NCBI GenBank assembly: GCA_009695275.1
Contig: SIBF01000021.1
Span: forward strand, 1 to 37,813
Length of the DNA stretch: 37,813 nt
Reading direction: 5' to 3'
Source: Pedosphaera sp.
GTDB lineage: Bacteria > Verrucomicrobiota > Verrucomicrobiia > Limisphaerales > F1-12-MAGs170
A program made the position numbers and the translations under genes. Under the pieces are notes generated by a model, which had not been told where the DNA came from, did no database searches, and saw only the letters and a list, made by a program, of their open reading frames with translations. This document shows, in pieces, positions 26,144 to 34,087 of the stretch (position 1 is its first letter; every line of letters starts with the position of its first letter).

Positions 26144-26284
26144 TTGAAATCAGATTGCCGATTGTATGTCGTAGGTAGCGGTGGCCTTTATTACCGCGCA
26201 GGTCAGTGGAAAGCACCTGAATCAACGTTTTCCGATGGCAAGGACGCCATTCGTCAGGAACAGACAAACGGACTTGTCTTATGA
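26144..26284 (+). CDS. Possible small ORF or gene remnant
   Basis: A 46-codon reading from TTG 26144 encodes a peptide with VVGSGGLYYRAGQWKAPES, which looks like a real protein surface pattern (aromatic and glycine rich) and not like random sequence. It vaguely recalls small Verrucomicrobia proteins but I cannot name a family. There is no good Shine-Dalgarno at the right distance. The stop overlaps the ATG of the next ORF (ATGA). It could be a genuine small gene with an unusual start, or the tail of a decayed one. Confidence 0.3.
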   Translation: MKSDCRLYVVGSGGLYYRAGQWKAPESTFSDGKDAIRQEQTNGLVL

Positions 26285-26625
26285 ATATTGAGTTTAATGC
26301 CGGTACGGACAGAGGGCAATTCACGGGCGACTCGACGCCAGCCTCACTCTATCACAACTCTTCGACCACAGTTTCTTTCCAGGAAGGGCAGACTCATGAG
26401 AACCTTTCCTTCTATCCGCGCGAGCTAACGCTAACGCCCACTTACGTCGATCGCCTCCCCGCCAAGAAAATCAAGGGAGCTTTCAGCTCATTGATCACCG
26501 GGAGCCTAAAGCTAACCGTTCTGGAGAGGACGGACCGAACCGAAGAGAGTCATCCCGAGAGTTCCAAGATAATCGCTCCAAATTTTGGGGGCATGGCGGC
26601 GGAATTGTTGCAAAAAGCTGCTTAA
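26281..26625 (+). CDS. Doubtful hypothetical protein
   Basis: A 114-residue ORF with no domain I recognise, no signal peptide and no membrane segment. Codon use is mixed, with no strong third-position bias. It overlaps the preceding small ORF by four nucleotides (ATGA), which slightly favours coding. The gap to the TPR gene is 30 nt. It may be spurious. Confidence 0.35.
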   Translation: MNIEFNAGTDRGQFTGDSTPASLYHNSSTTVSFQEGQTHENLSFYPRELTLTPTYVDRLPAKKIKGAFSSLITGSLKLTVLERTDRTEESHPESSKIIAPNFGGMAAELLQKAA

Positions 26626-26655
26626 ACCCTCCTGAAACGAGCAGGAACCAACACT

Positions 26656-27303
26656 ATGCCTCTGGATAATCTGAACCCGCTTTCTCCCGAAGATCATTAT
26701 CGTCTGACTGCGGCGAGTGGTTGGCTGGAGCTTGGAAATCTCATTGAAGCCAACCGTGAACTTGATGCGATCACTCCGGCATCTAGAGTTCATCCGGACG
26801 CGTTGGAAGTACGGTGGCAGATTTACGCTGAGAAGAAAATGTGGATTGCCGCCTTTGAAATTGCTACGGCGATCTGCGAACTCGACCCGGAACGGCCATC
26901 GGGATGGATTTGCCAAGCCTATTCTTTAAACGAATCGGACCGCACCCAAAAAGCTTGTGAAGTGTTGCAGAAAGTGGTCGAGAGCTTTCCCAACCTCCCG
27001 ATTATTCCTTACAGTCTTGCCTGTTACACCTGTCGCTTAGGGCACCCAGACGAGGCTTGGCTCTGGCTGGAGATGGCCAGCGCCAGAGGCAACAGTCGGA
27101 ACGTTGCGCGCCTAGCTTTGAAGGAGTTGGACCTAAAGCCGCTTTGGAGCCGGTTGAAAGCCAAGCTAGCAGTCCGCAAACCGGTTGTGCGCTCAGCACC
27201 CGCACGACGGAGTTGGCGAACAGCGAAGAAACATCTCCTCTCACAACACCTTCAGACGGCGGTTCGAAAGAAATCAGGATCGCGCTTTCGCTTTATCTCT
27301 TGA
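26656..27303 (+). CDS. Tetratricopeptide repeat protein
   Basis: A 215-residue soluble protein. Residues ~10-165 form helical TPR-like repeats (YRLTAASGWLELGNLIEANREL, then WICQAYSLNESD, then YSLACYTCRLGHPDEAWLWLEMA). The pattern is typical of small Verrucomicrobia TPR proteins whose partners are unknown; they probably act as protein-binding scaffolds. AGGA about 9 nt before ATG 26656 supports the start. After ALKELDLKPLW, where related proteins usually end, this one continues with about 45 strongly basic residues (KKHLLSQ, VRKKSGSRFRF). This may be a nucleic-acid-binding tail or the result of a frameshift near 27170. Confidence 0.8.
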   Translation: MPLDNLNPLSPEDHYRLTAASGWLELGNLIEANRELDAITPASRVHPDALEVRWQIYAEKKMWIAAFEIATAICELDPERPSGWICQAYSLNESDRTQKACEVLQKVVESFPNLPIIPYSLACYTCRLGHPDEAWLWLEMASARGNSRNVARLALKELDLKPLWSRLKAKLAVRKPVVRSAPARRSWRTAKKHLLSQHLQTAVRKKSGSRFRFIS

Positions 27304-27384
27304 GGGATCGCCCAAGGCTCCGGTTTCTAAATCGACTGCCGTAGCGACGATTCACTTCCGCGACTTGCTCTGATTCTGGTGAGT

Positions 27385-28131
27385 TCATTTCCGGGCGAAG
27401 ATGCGATTGGCCTCTTCTAATGTTTCCTTGGAGCCGATGTCATACCAGATGCCGGGAATGGCCCACGTATAGACGGGCACTCTCGAATAAAGCCATTGCA
27501 CCAAACGGCCCGGCTGATCCGGATTGTTACCTTCCGCGATGTATTGCCCAATCAAAGCTAAGATGGCTTTGGGATAATGATACAGTGCAATGCCGATCAG
27601 AGTGCTGTTGGGACGTTCCGGTTTTTCTTCGAACCGCGTTAATCTGGATTCTGCATCGGCGTGTACGACCGCATATTTTTTCACTTCCTCGAGATTCCCG
27701 ACATCGTAAACACCGAGAACGGGAGCATTTTTCTCGCGGCAATACTTCCCAAAAGCGCCGAGGCTCTCGCTAAATAAATTATCGCCAGCGACTACGATGA
27801 TATCGTCTTCCACCTGTTCGCGCGTCAGCACGAGGTGCAAGTCGCCGATCGCGCCGAGTTTGCTCGAGTCATCCGTGGAGCCGTCGTTCACGATGGTCAA
27901 AGCCAACTCGCCGTCGGACGGCCGATAACTATCAGCCCACTTTTGGAAATGGCCGGCAAACTTGGCGTTGGTCACCACGTAAACCCGATCAACGCCTTCA
28001 ATCGATGCCAGATTATCCAGAACATAATTGATCATCGGCTTGCCCGCGACTGGCAGCAACGGCTTGGGTTGAGTGATAGTCAGGGGATAAAGTCGAGTGG
28101 CGTACCCGGCTGCCAAAACGATAATCTTCAT
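27385..28131 (-). CDS. Sugar-phosphate nucleotidyltransferase (RmlA-like)
   Basis: A 248-residue cytoplasmic enzyme that would join a sugar-1-phosphate to an NTP. The nucleotide-binding signature LAAGYATRLYP runs from residue 6, with Lys23 in PKPLLPVAGKP. Asp117 in VVAGDNLF is the likely metal ligand, and FEEKPERP fits the sugar-binding region. The length is that of the core domain only, without the C-terminal extension of larger members. Precise substrates (glucose, mannose, dTTP, UTP or GTP) cannot be read out. Its ATG overlaps the stop of the upstream permease gene (ATGA), so the two are translated together. Confidence 0.9.
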   Translation of the reverse strand: MKIIVLAAGYATRLYPLTITQPKPLLPVAGKPMINYVLDNLASIEGVDRVYVVTNAKFAGHFQKWADSYRPSDGELALTIVNDGSTDDSSKLGAIGDLHLVLTREQVEDDIIVVAGDNLFSESLGAFGKYCREKNAPVLGVYDVGNLEEVKKYAVVHADAESRLTRFEEKPERPNSTLIGIALYHYPKAILALIGQYIAEGNNPDQPGRLVQWLYSRVPVYTWAIPGIWYDIGSKETLEEANRIFARK

Positions 28132-29789
28132 AAGTTCCAGTTTTGTCGTGTTTCGATTGACGGATCATGAGCCTGTGGCCGACCCGGGCTGTCCGCGTCC
28201 ATGACTTGGCAAATTCGCTCCGGCTTGTCGAGTAGAGAATGCGGCATCGGTGGATACTCTCGCATGATTTGGCTTCTTGCCCACCCACTCAATGCCCAGT
28301 CATAGATGGCTGATACAACAAGCCAGACGACGAAAAATGCTTTCACCCCCGCCGGCGAGATGCTGCTTCCGCCAATCATCATATAAAAGAAGGCGAGAAA
28401 AGCCGCCCAGGGGGGTAGCAGCGTCCGGCCCATTGTCGCCAGGACCGTTCGAGGATAGCGTTTTCCGCGCAATGCCAAAGCCGCTCCCACCCAAGTCAAC
28501 GCGTAGAAATCAAAGGGCAAAATCGCCAACCCTCCCCAAATCATCAAAGTCAGTTCGCTATCGTTGATGAGCGTGATCCACATCGTCCACATCACATCTA
28601 AGAGAAGAATCCCCAGCAGCGCCGGCCCAAATAAATTCAAGAGTGCCGCGTTCTGGCCGGACAGGATGTCGGACATCTTCAGCCGCGTGGACAAGAGCAT
28701 TTCCAGAGCGCCGCTCCGCTTATCCTCATTCAATCGCCGACACGCTTCCGACGCCATGAGCATCTTCAGCAAGAGATGGATCCCGAAAAAGCTGTAAACA
28801 GTGATGCCGATCAAATTGAACCGTTTGTTCGCGAACACTGGATAACTCCAAACTCCGAACCCAATAATCCCGAGAATCAAGATACGGAGAAAAACCTTCG
28901 GCAGCCTGTCCCGCGTCGCCAGCCAAAAGCATGGGTTCATCCGAAAATCAATCTCGCGCGCAGCCTGTCCATGCTCCTGTTTGCCAAACCTCAAGCGATG
29001 GAAGCGATCTGCCCATCGTTGAGTTCGGATCGTCCGGATTTTTTCCTGGAAAATGCGCGGGAGAAGAAAACTTGAAACAACGATAAAAACCGCGCTTAAA
29101 GCAAAGATCGTCACCATCGATAGCCAGTAGTCATCCGTTCCAGAAGAATACAATTTGAAAGCGTAACACGGATTGGGTAGCAACAAAACCAAGTCAAACC
29201 AGCGACTGTCGATCACCGTCGTCGCCCCCTTCCACAACAATGGCAAGCCGAATGCCACCGCGAGAAGGGCAAAAAGAGTTCCCAACATCGTGTGTCGTTC
29301 CTCCTGTCCGAGGACTGAGATCAGCATTCCTAGAGCGAGGGAAAAGAAGAGTGTGTTTACGAGCACAAGGGTTAGACGCCAGAATTCCGACCCGGTAATT
29401 CCACCTAAAAGGAGCGGCAGACTTAAAACCGGAAAAACAGCCAAGAGCCCGTAAAAGGCTTCGAGAGAGGTGACCGCCAATTTGCCGAGCACCACATCGA
29501 ACCCTCGCAAGTCTGTCAAAAACAAAAAACCGAGCGTTCCTTCCCGACGTTCTTCACTCACGCAATCGGACGTGTAATGCACCCCAGCCAGGAGACAATA
29601 ACCGAATGCCAAAATCCCGAGGACGGAGAGCATAACTCTCGCCAGTTGCGCTGTCGGCATCCGAGTCGCCGAAGTGATGCAGAGGCTGATTGCGATCATG
29701 ACCAAGGCAGCCCAAAAACGCGTTCGATAGGTGCTCGGACGACGCGAGGCTAGGCGCAACTCTCGTTCAACTAACGGCAGCGATGTCAT
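28128..29789 (-). CDS. ABC-2 type transporter permease, tandem two-half form
   Basis: A 553-residue inner-membrane protein with about 12 hydrophobic segments. The cytoplasmic motif typical of ABC-2 permeases occurs twice: ERREGTLGFLFLTDLRG near residues 80-96 and EDKRSGALEMLLSTRLK near 355-371. Each is preceded by one or two membrane helices and followed by four to five. This suggests two permease halves fused in one chain, so a single gene could supply the whole membrane part. No ATPase gene is adjacent on either side, so its motor must be encoded elsewhere. The substrate is unknown; coupling to a nucleotidyltransferase hints at surface glycan export. ATG 29789 fits the N-terminus. Confidence 0.87.
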   Translation of the reverse strand: MTSLPLVERELRLASRRPSTYRTRFWAALVMIAISLCITSATRMPTAQLARVMLSVLGILAFGYCLLAGVHYTSDCVSEERREGTLGFLFLTDLRGFDVVLGKLAVTSLEAFYGLLAVFPVLSLPLLLGGITGSEFWRLTLVLVNTLFFSLALGMLISVLGQEERHTMLGTLFALLAVAFGLPLLWKGATTVIDSRWFDLVLLLPNPCYAFKLYSSGTDDYWLSMVTIFALSAVFIVVSSFLLPRIFQEKIRTIRTQRWADRFHRLRFGKQEHGQAAREIDFRMNPCFWLATRDRLPKVFLRILILGIIGFGVWSYPVFANKRFNLIGITVYSFFGIHLLLKMLMASEACRRLNEDKRSGALEMLLSTRLKMSDILSGQNAALLNLFGPALLGILLLDVMWTMWITLINDSELTLMIWGGLAILPFDFYALTWVGAALALRGKRYPRTVLATMGRTLLPPWAAFLAFFYMMIGGSSISPAGVKAFFVVWLVVSAIYDWALSGWARSQIMREYPPMPHSLLDKPERICQVMDADSPGRPQAHDPSIETRQNWNL

Positions 29790-29920
29790 GATGGAACGAA
29801 TTCATTCAGATGTTAGACCGGATTGGAAGAGAATCGTTCGCGTGGAAATGTCCTCCGTACGCTGTGCTCTCAACCACTAAATAGCGGGCGCAGTTCATCT
29901 GAGGTCAGTTGATCGGTGTG

Positions 29921-32900
29921 CTACGGGATGAGGTGGGTCGATCCAGAGATTTCGACTTCCACCTCGCGAGCGAGGGATGGAAGATCGGCCTGAAACGTTT
30001 TTCCATTTGGCCAACGCACCCATAACCCGGTCGGGATCTCGGGAGTGGCCATGACTTGGACGGCGCTATCCTGGGACCAATACCCGCTGCCGGCGTGAAT
30101 CTCCCGCAACGGTCCTTTTCGTTCGCCAAAGAGCAGCCGCAGACTCGCTCCGTAAGCGCCGGAATTGCCGTCGTCCCCCTTCAATCGAACGCGCAAGCCG
30201 GGACGGGCGCCGACATTGTGGTAGAGTCGGGTAGAGTTGCTGTTCTGGGTGACGACCAGGTCGGCGCGGCCATCCGCATCGTAATCTCCCAAAGCACAAC
30301 CCCGCTGTTCACCATAGACTTGAATTCCGCTCATTTGACCGTTCATCGCTTGAAATTGACCATGTCCATCGCCCCGGAGCAACAAGCCCCGACCGGCGTC
30401 GTAGCGCGGGGTTTCGGGCTGGGTCGTGAAGAAGTTCTGGCTCAGAAAGAGATCTTCGTGACCATCGCCGTCGAGATCTCCGACACACACGCCAAACGCA
30501 GGTGCCATCTGCGCTTCGACTGGCAACACTCGCGCCTCGAAATAAACGCCGCGATTCAGGAAAACTGTCGATTCGAGCCATCTGGCTTCGACCGTTTGCA
30601 TCGCGTTCGTCCTTTCCCCCAGAAGCTCGGAAATGCTCGACGAGGCGAACGCTCGATGTGTCGGATAACGCTCTTTCAAGAAGGGCAGTGCGGCCACCAG
30701 AACGTCGAGAGATCGGTCGGGCACCACTTTCTGAATTTCGGCGTCGAAGTGAGCCTCCAGAACATCGTAATGTCCACTGACTCCCAGGCTGCCGTAGTAG
30801 ATTTGCAGCGGCTTTTGGCGATGACTTTCGTATTTGGAATTGCGCCCCCAGTTCGACGCAACGATGTCCATCCGGCCGTCCCCGTCAAAGTCTCCCACCG
30901 CAACCCCATTCCAGAAACCAGTCAGTTCACTGAGGCTGAAACGAGGGACGTTGAACGTTGGTGGTTGATCGTTCAGGATTGGCAGTTCGGTCCGCTGAAC
31001 CGAGGGATTCCACGGCGTGAACTCACCCCGATCATTTCTGAAAATGCGGATCGGTCCCCAATCACAAGCCAGGATCAGATCCGGATCGCCGTCCGAGTCG
31101 AGATCACAAAAGACGGCCCCGCTGATCAAACCGATCTCGGCCAGACGCCGCGTGTTTTCCTGATCGATGATGAATTGGCCTCCCGCTCGGCGGAAGATTA
31201 CGGACGACGCAGCGCGCGGATATTTGCCCGGAACAACCCGTCCGCCCACAAACAGGTCCAATTGGCCATCGCCATCGATATCCGCCAGCGCCAGCGGCCC
31301 GCTGCTGGATGGGGAGGCCGGGAATCGATCGTCCATCTTTCGATTCCGCACATCAAAAACACGAACACAACCGCCGATGGCGAGCCCGTCTTCATAGTTG
31401 GCCGAGCCCGCGAACAGAAGAGTTTGGCTCGCCGATCGCCAGCCCAGGATCGTGGTCTGATCGCGAGCGACGGGGAAGTTGAACGGCGCTTCATCGGTTC
31501 GCTTGAATCCGCCTCGGCCATCGTTGCGAAAAACCCCCAGACGGCCGCCTTTGCCGCTGCCCACGATCAGATCGTCCCAGCCGTCTCCATCCAGATCGAA
31601 CCAGGACACGCCCGGACCGAGTTGGCTCAGCCGATTGGGCAACAAAGGCTGGCGCGCAAAATCATCGAACGTCTCGTCCTCGTGCGTGTGCGCGAGCGAT
31701 GAACTGACATCCTGGAAGAGCGGCGAAACGGCGGACGTCGTAACGGATCTGCGTTTGGTCTCGGCGAGGACACTGTTCACCTCGTTGGTCTTTCCGCCGG
31801 GGCCGCGGCTGACGAATGGCGCAGACGCGATTTCTTCGATCTCGTAGAGGCGGTTCGGCGTCGCATTCGGCACGACGCTCTGTCTTCCGCTGCGCCAGGT
31901 CACTTCCACTCGCATCTCGTTGGTCGTCGAACCGGCCGCGAAAGTTCGCAGTGCTTCGTCGGAGGAGAGGTACCTTCCGCCGGCGATGATCTCCTGGCTT
32001 TGTCGGGAAACGGCACCACCCATGACCTGGATTCTCGCGCCAATCCCGTGGGTATTCGGCGGGAGGCCTTTGAGCTGGATCGAGAGACGGGGCGCGCTCG
32101 ATTCGTTTCGGTAGATACCGGCTTCGCCATTCAGATTGTTGACGATGACATCGATGTCGCCGTCGCCGTCGAGATCGGCCAGAGCCATGCCATGTGAAAT
32201 CCCGCGGTCAGCAAAGTTCCATTGGCGGCCCACTTCCTCGAACGTCAGATCGCCGCGGTTGCGGAACGCGAGATTGGCGGTGTCGAGACGAGGAAACATT
32301 TTTCGAGCTTGAAAGATCTCCGCATCCGACATTCTGCGGGTGGCGCGCATCTTCTTGAGACTCTCCGCGACATCAGCATCGCGCGCCGCTCGCTCATGGC
32401 CGTTGGCCACGAGGAGGTCTTCCCAACCATCCAGGTCAACATCGAGAAAGATGGGCGACCATGCCCATTCCGCGGCTTCCAGACCGCTGAGTTGCGCGAT
32501 CTCCGCATAAGTGCCATCGCCGCGATTGAGAAAAAGCGTGTTGATGTTGTACTGGGGGCGGCCCTCGATGCGGGAGACGGCGGTGGGCGGGTAGGGCAGA
32601 TCGGCGATCTGCATCATGCGCTGACGGTGATCGCGGCTGACCATATCCAAGACCACGAAGTCGTCGAAGCCATCGTGATTGAGGTCGGCGAAATCGACTC
32701 CCATGGAGAAAAGACTGTTCTTTCGCAGCGCGAGTCGCGGCAGCGCCTGGAAGCGTCCGCCCCGGAGATTGATCCAGATGCGATCCGGGGATTCGAAGTC
32801 GTTGCAGACGTAAATGTCAGGCTGACCATCGCCATTGAGATCTCGGATCTGAACGCTGAGCCCCCAGTCAAAAGGGGCTGCGCTCAGTTTTTTTCCGGTT

Positions 32901-33817
32901 TCATCAACGAAAGCGCCCGACGTGAATGAGAGCAGAGTGAAGTTCGTCCCCCGCTGATTCAGATAGAGGGAGTCCACTTCACCTTGCTCCACCACTCGCC
33001 CGCGATCATCGAAGATGAATCGATCGACCAGATCGGGTTCAGTCACCGGTCGGCCGTTGAGCCTATCCACGACAGTCTTGCCCTCGACAATCTTAAAGGT
33101 GGCTCGGGCGTTAGGAATGTCCATGAGGGCGCTGGTCCGGTAGTTCGCAATGTAGAGATCAAGGTAGCCATCCCCATCGAGATCAGCCACGGCCAGTGAG
33201 GTCGCTCCTTTCCGTCTATTCAGCCGAGCCGTTTCAAGGAATTGACCCTTTCCGTTGTTCAGAAAAACGTGAGTTCCCCCCCCGACTGAATTGACGATCA
33301 AATCCAGGTCGCCATCGCCATCCAGGTCCGCAAAGGCAGCTCCTGTAGCGTCGAGATCAGCGCACGCCACACCGGCGGATGCGGTGATGTCCTGAAAGCG
33401 CCAATTCCCCAGGTTTCGGTAGAGCGCATTCGAGCTATCCAACCCGCAGAAATAGAGATCGCACAAGCCGTCGCCATCGACATCCCCCGCAGCCACACCA
33501 GAGCCATTGAGAAGAATCTGATTCGTCAGATGGCGTTGTTCGGAGAGCAAATTGGTGAAGTTGAGGCCCGTGATTCCGCTGGATAATCGCGTGAAACCGA
33601 CCCGTGATCCGGGCGGAACCTCCAGAGATCGGTTGCGAAAGCCCGGCCCGGATTCCCACCCCGAGGCTGCTCCGCACACGGCGACTCCAAACTGAAGCAT
33701 GAGAACAATCGCGCCCAGAAGCCGACCAAGCAATGTCCGCAATCCAGAGCTTGCTCCGGGGATGTGGAGCGATTTAGTTGACCACAGCGAACGCGATTCA
33801 AATTCAGGCCAAGACAT
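29921..33817 (-). CDS. Exported FG-GAP/VCBS repeat protein with ASPIC/UnbV domains
   Basis: A ~1298-residue secreted or surface protein of the CRTAC1 type. A hydrophobic export segment (~residues 26-50) follows a polar N-terminus. Many FG-GAP/VCBS blades then carry Ca-binding DxDGDG loops (DVDGDGLCDLY, DLDGDGDLDLIV, DFDGDGRMDIVAS). They form two propeller-like blocks, each closed by an ASPIC/UnbV segment (MRVEVTWRSGRQS in the middle; LWVRWPNGKTFQAD at the end). Such proteins probably bind ligands or partners outside the cell. ATG 33817 is preferred over a TTG at 33877, which has no spaced ribosome site. A 548-codon ORF antisense to it is a shadow of the repeats. It diverges from the SGNH-TPR gene. 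Confidence 0.93.
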   Translation of the reverse strand: MSWPEFESRSLWSTKSLHIPGASSGLRTLLGRLLGAIVLMLQFGVAVCGAASGWESGPGFRNRSLEVPPGSRVGFTRLSSGITGLNFTNLLSEQRHLTNQILLNGSGVAAGDVDGDGLCDLYFCGLDSSNALYRNLGNWRFQDITASAGVACADLDATGAAFADLDGDGDLDLIVNSVGGGTHVFLNNGKGQFLETARLNRRKGATSLAVADLDGDGYLDLYIANYRTSALMDIPNARATFKIVEGKTVVDRLNGRPVTEPDLVDRFIFDDRGRVVEQGEVDSLYLNQRGTNFTLLSFTSGAFVDETGKKLSAAPFDWGLSVQIRDLNGDGQPDIYVCNDFESPDRIWINLRGGRFQALPRLALRKNSLFSMGVDFADLNHDGFDDFVVLDMVSRDHRQRMMQIADLPYPPTAVSRIEGRPQYNINTLFLNRGDGTYAEIAQLSGLEAAEWAWSPIFLDVDLDGWEDLLVANGHERAARDADVAESLKKMRATRRMSDAEIFQARKMFPRLDTANLAFRNRGDLTFEEVGRQWNFADRGISHGMALADLDGDGDIDVIVNNLNGEAGIYRNESSAPRLSIQLKGLPPNTHGIGARIQVMGGAVSRQSQEIIAGGRYLSSDEALRTFAAGSTTNEMRVEVTWRSGRQSVVPNATPNRLYEIEEIASAPFVSRGPGGKTNEVNSVLAETKRRSVTTSAVSPLFQDVSSSLAHTHEDETFDDFARQPLLPNRLSQLGPGVSWFDLDGDGWDDLIVGSGKGGRLGVFRNDGRGGFKRTDEAPFNFPVARDQTTILGWRSASQTLLFAGSANYEDGLAIGGCVRVFDVRNRKMDDRFPASPSSSGPLALADIDGDGQLDLFVGGRVVPGKYPRAASSVIFRRAGGQFIIDQENTRRLAEIGLISGAVFCDLDSDGDPDLILACDWGPIRIFRNDRGEFTPWNPSVQRTELPILNDQPPTFNVPRFSLSELTGFWNGVAVGDFDGDGRMDIVASNWGRNSKYESHRQKPLQIYYGSLGVSGHYDVLEAHFDAEIQKVVPDRSLDVLVAALPFLKERYPTHRAFASSSISELLGERTNAMQTVEARWLESTVFLNRGVYFEARVLPVEAQMAPAFGVCVGDLDGDGHEDLFLSQNFFTTQPETPRYDAGRGLLLRGDGHGQFQAMNGQMSGIQVYGEQRGCALGDYDADGRADLVVTQNSNSTRLYHNVGARPGLRVRLKGDDGNSGAYGASLRLLFGERKGPLREIHAGSGYWSQDSAVQVMATPEIPTGLWVRWPNGKTFQADLPSLAREVEVEISGSTHLIP

Positions 33818-33968
33818 GGAGCGGCAGTCTAGGCCGTATCGATGCCGTCGTCGAGGCTCGCTGCCCAACCCCTGCAACTCCGCCGTGAAACGGCCGCCAT
33901 GCCCCGTTCATGGAGAGTGCCGTCGATCCTTGAGGCGCGCATTGGAACCATGAATCGTGATTTCAATC

Positions 33969-33990
33969 TTTTGTTGCATATGCAACAAAA
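33969..33990. promoter_or_regulatory. Perfect 22-bp palindrome, likely operator
   Basis: TTTTGTTGCAT at 33969-33979 is followed at once by its exact reverse complement at 33980-33990. A further direct half-site TGTTGCAT lies at 33991-33998. The site is AT-rich with a TTGCATATGCAA core and lies in the intergenic region between two divergent genes. This is the form expected of a dimeric repressor or activator site. The regulator is unknown. Confidence 0.6.
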
Positions 33991-34087
33991 TGTTGCATTG
34001 CTGTCGAACGGTTCCCGGGCACGGAACACTCTGAAGGCAACTGTGGGTCAATCTCCTCTCGGCGGTGGCACGAGTCCCCAGGCTTGA

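Noticed and set aside
30056-31702. 548-codon plus-strand ORF inside the FG-GAP gene
   Set aside because: It is exactly antisense to the repeats. Its monotonous AVxIEI pattern mirrors the reverse complement of Asp/Gly-rich FG-GAP codons, so it is a shadow.
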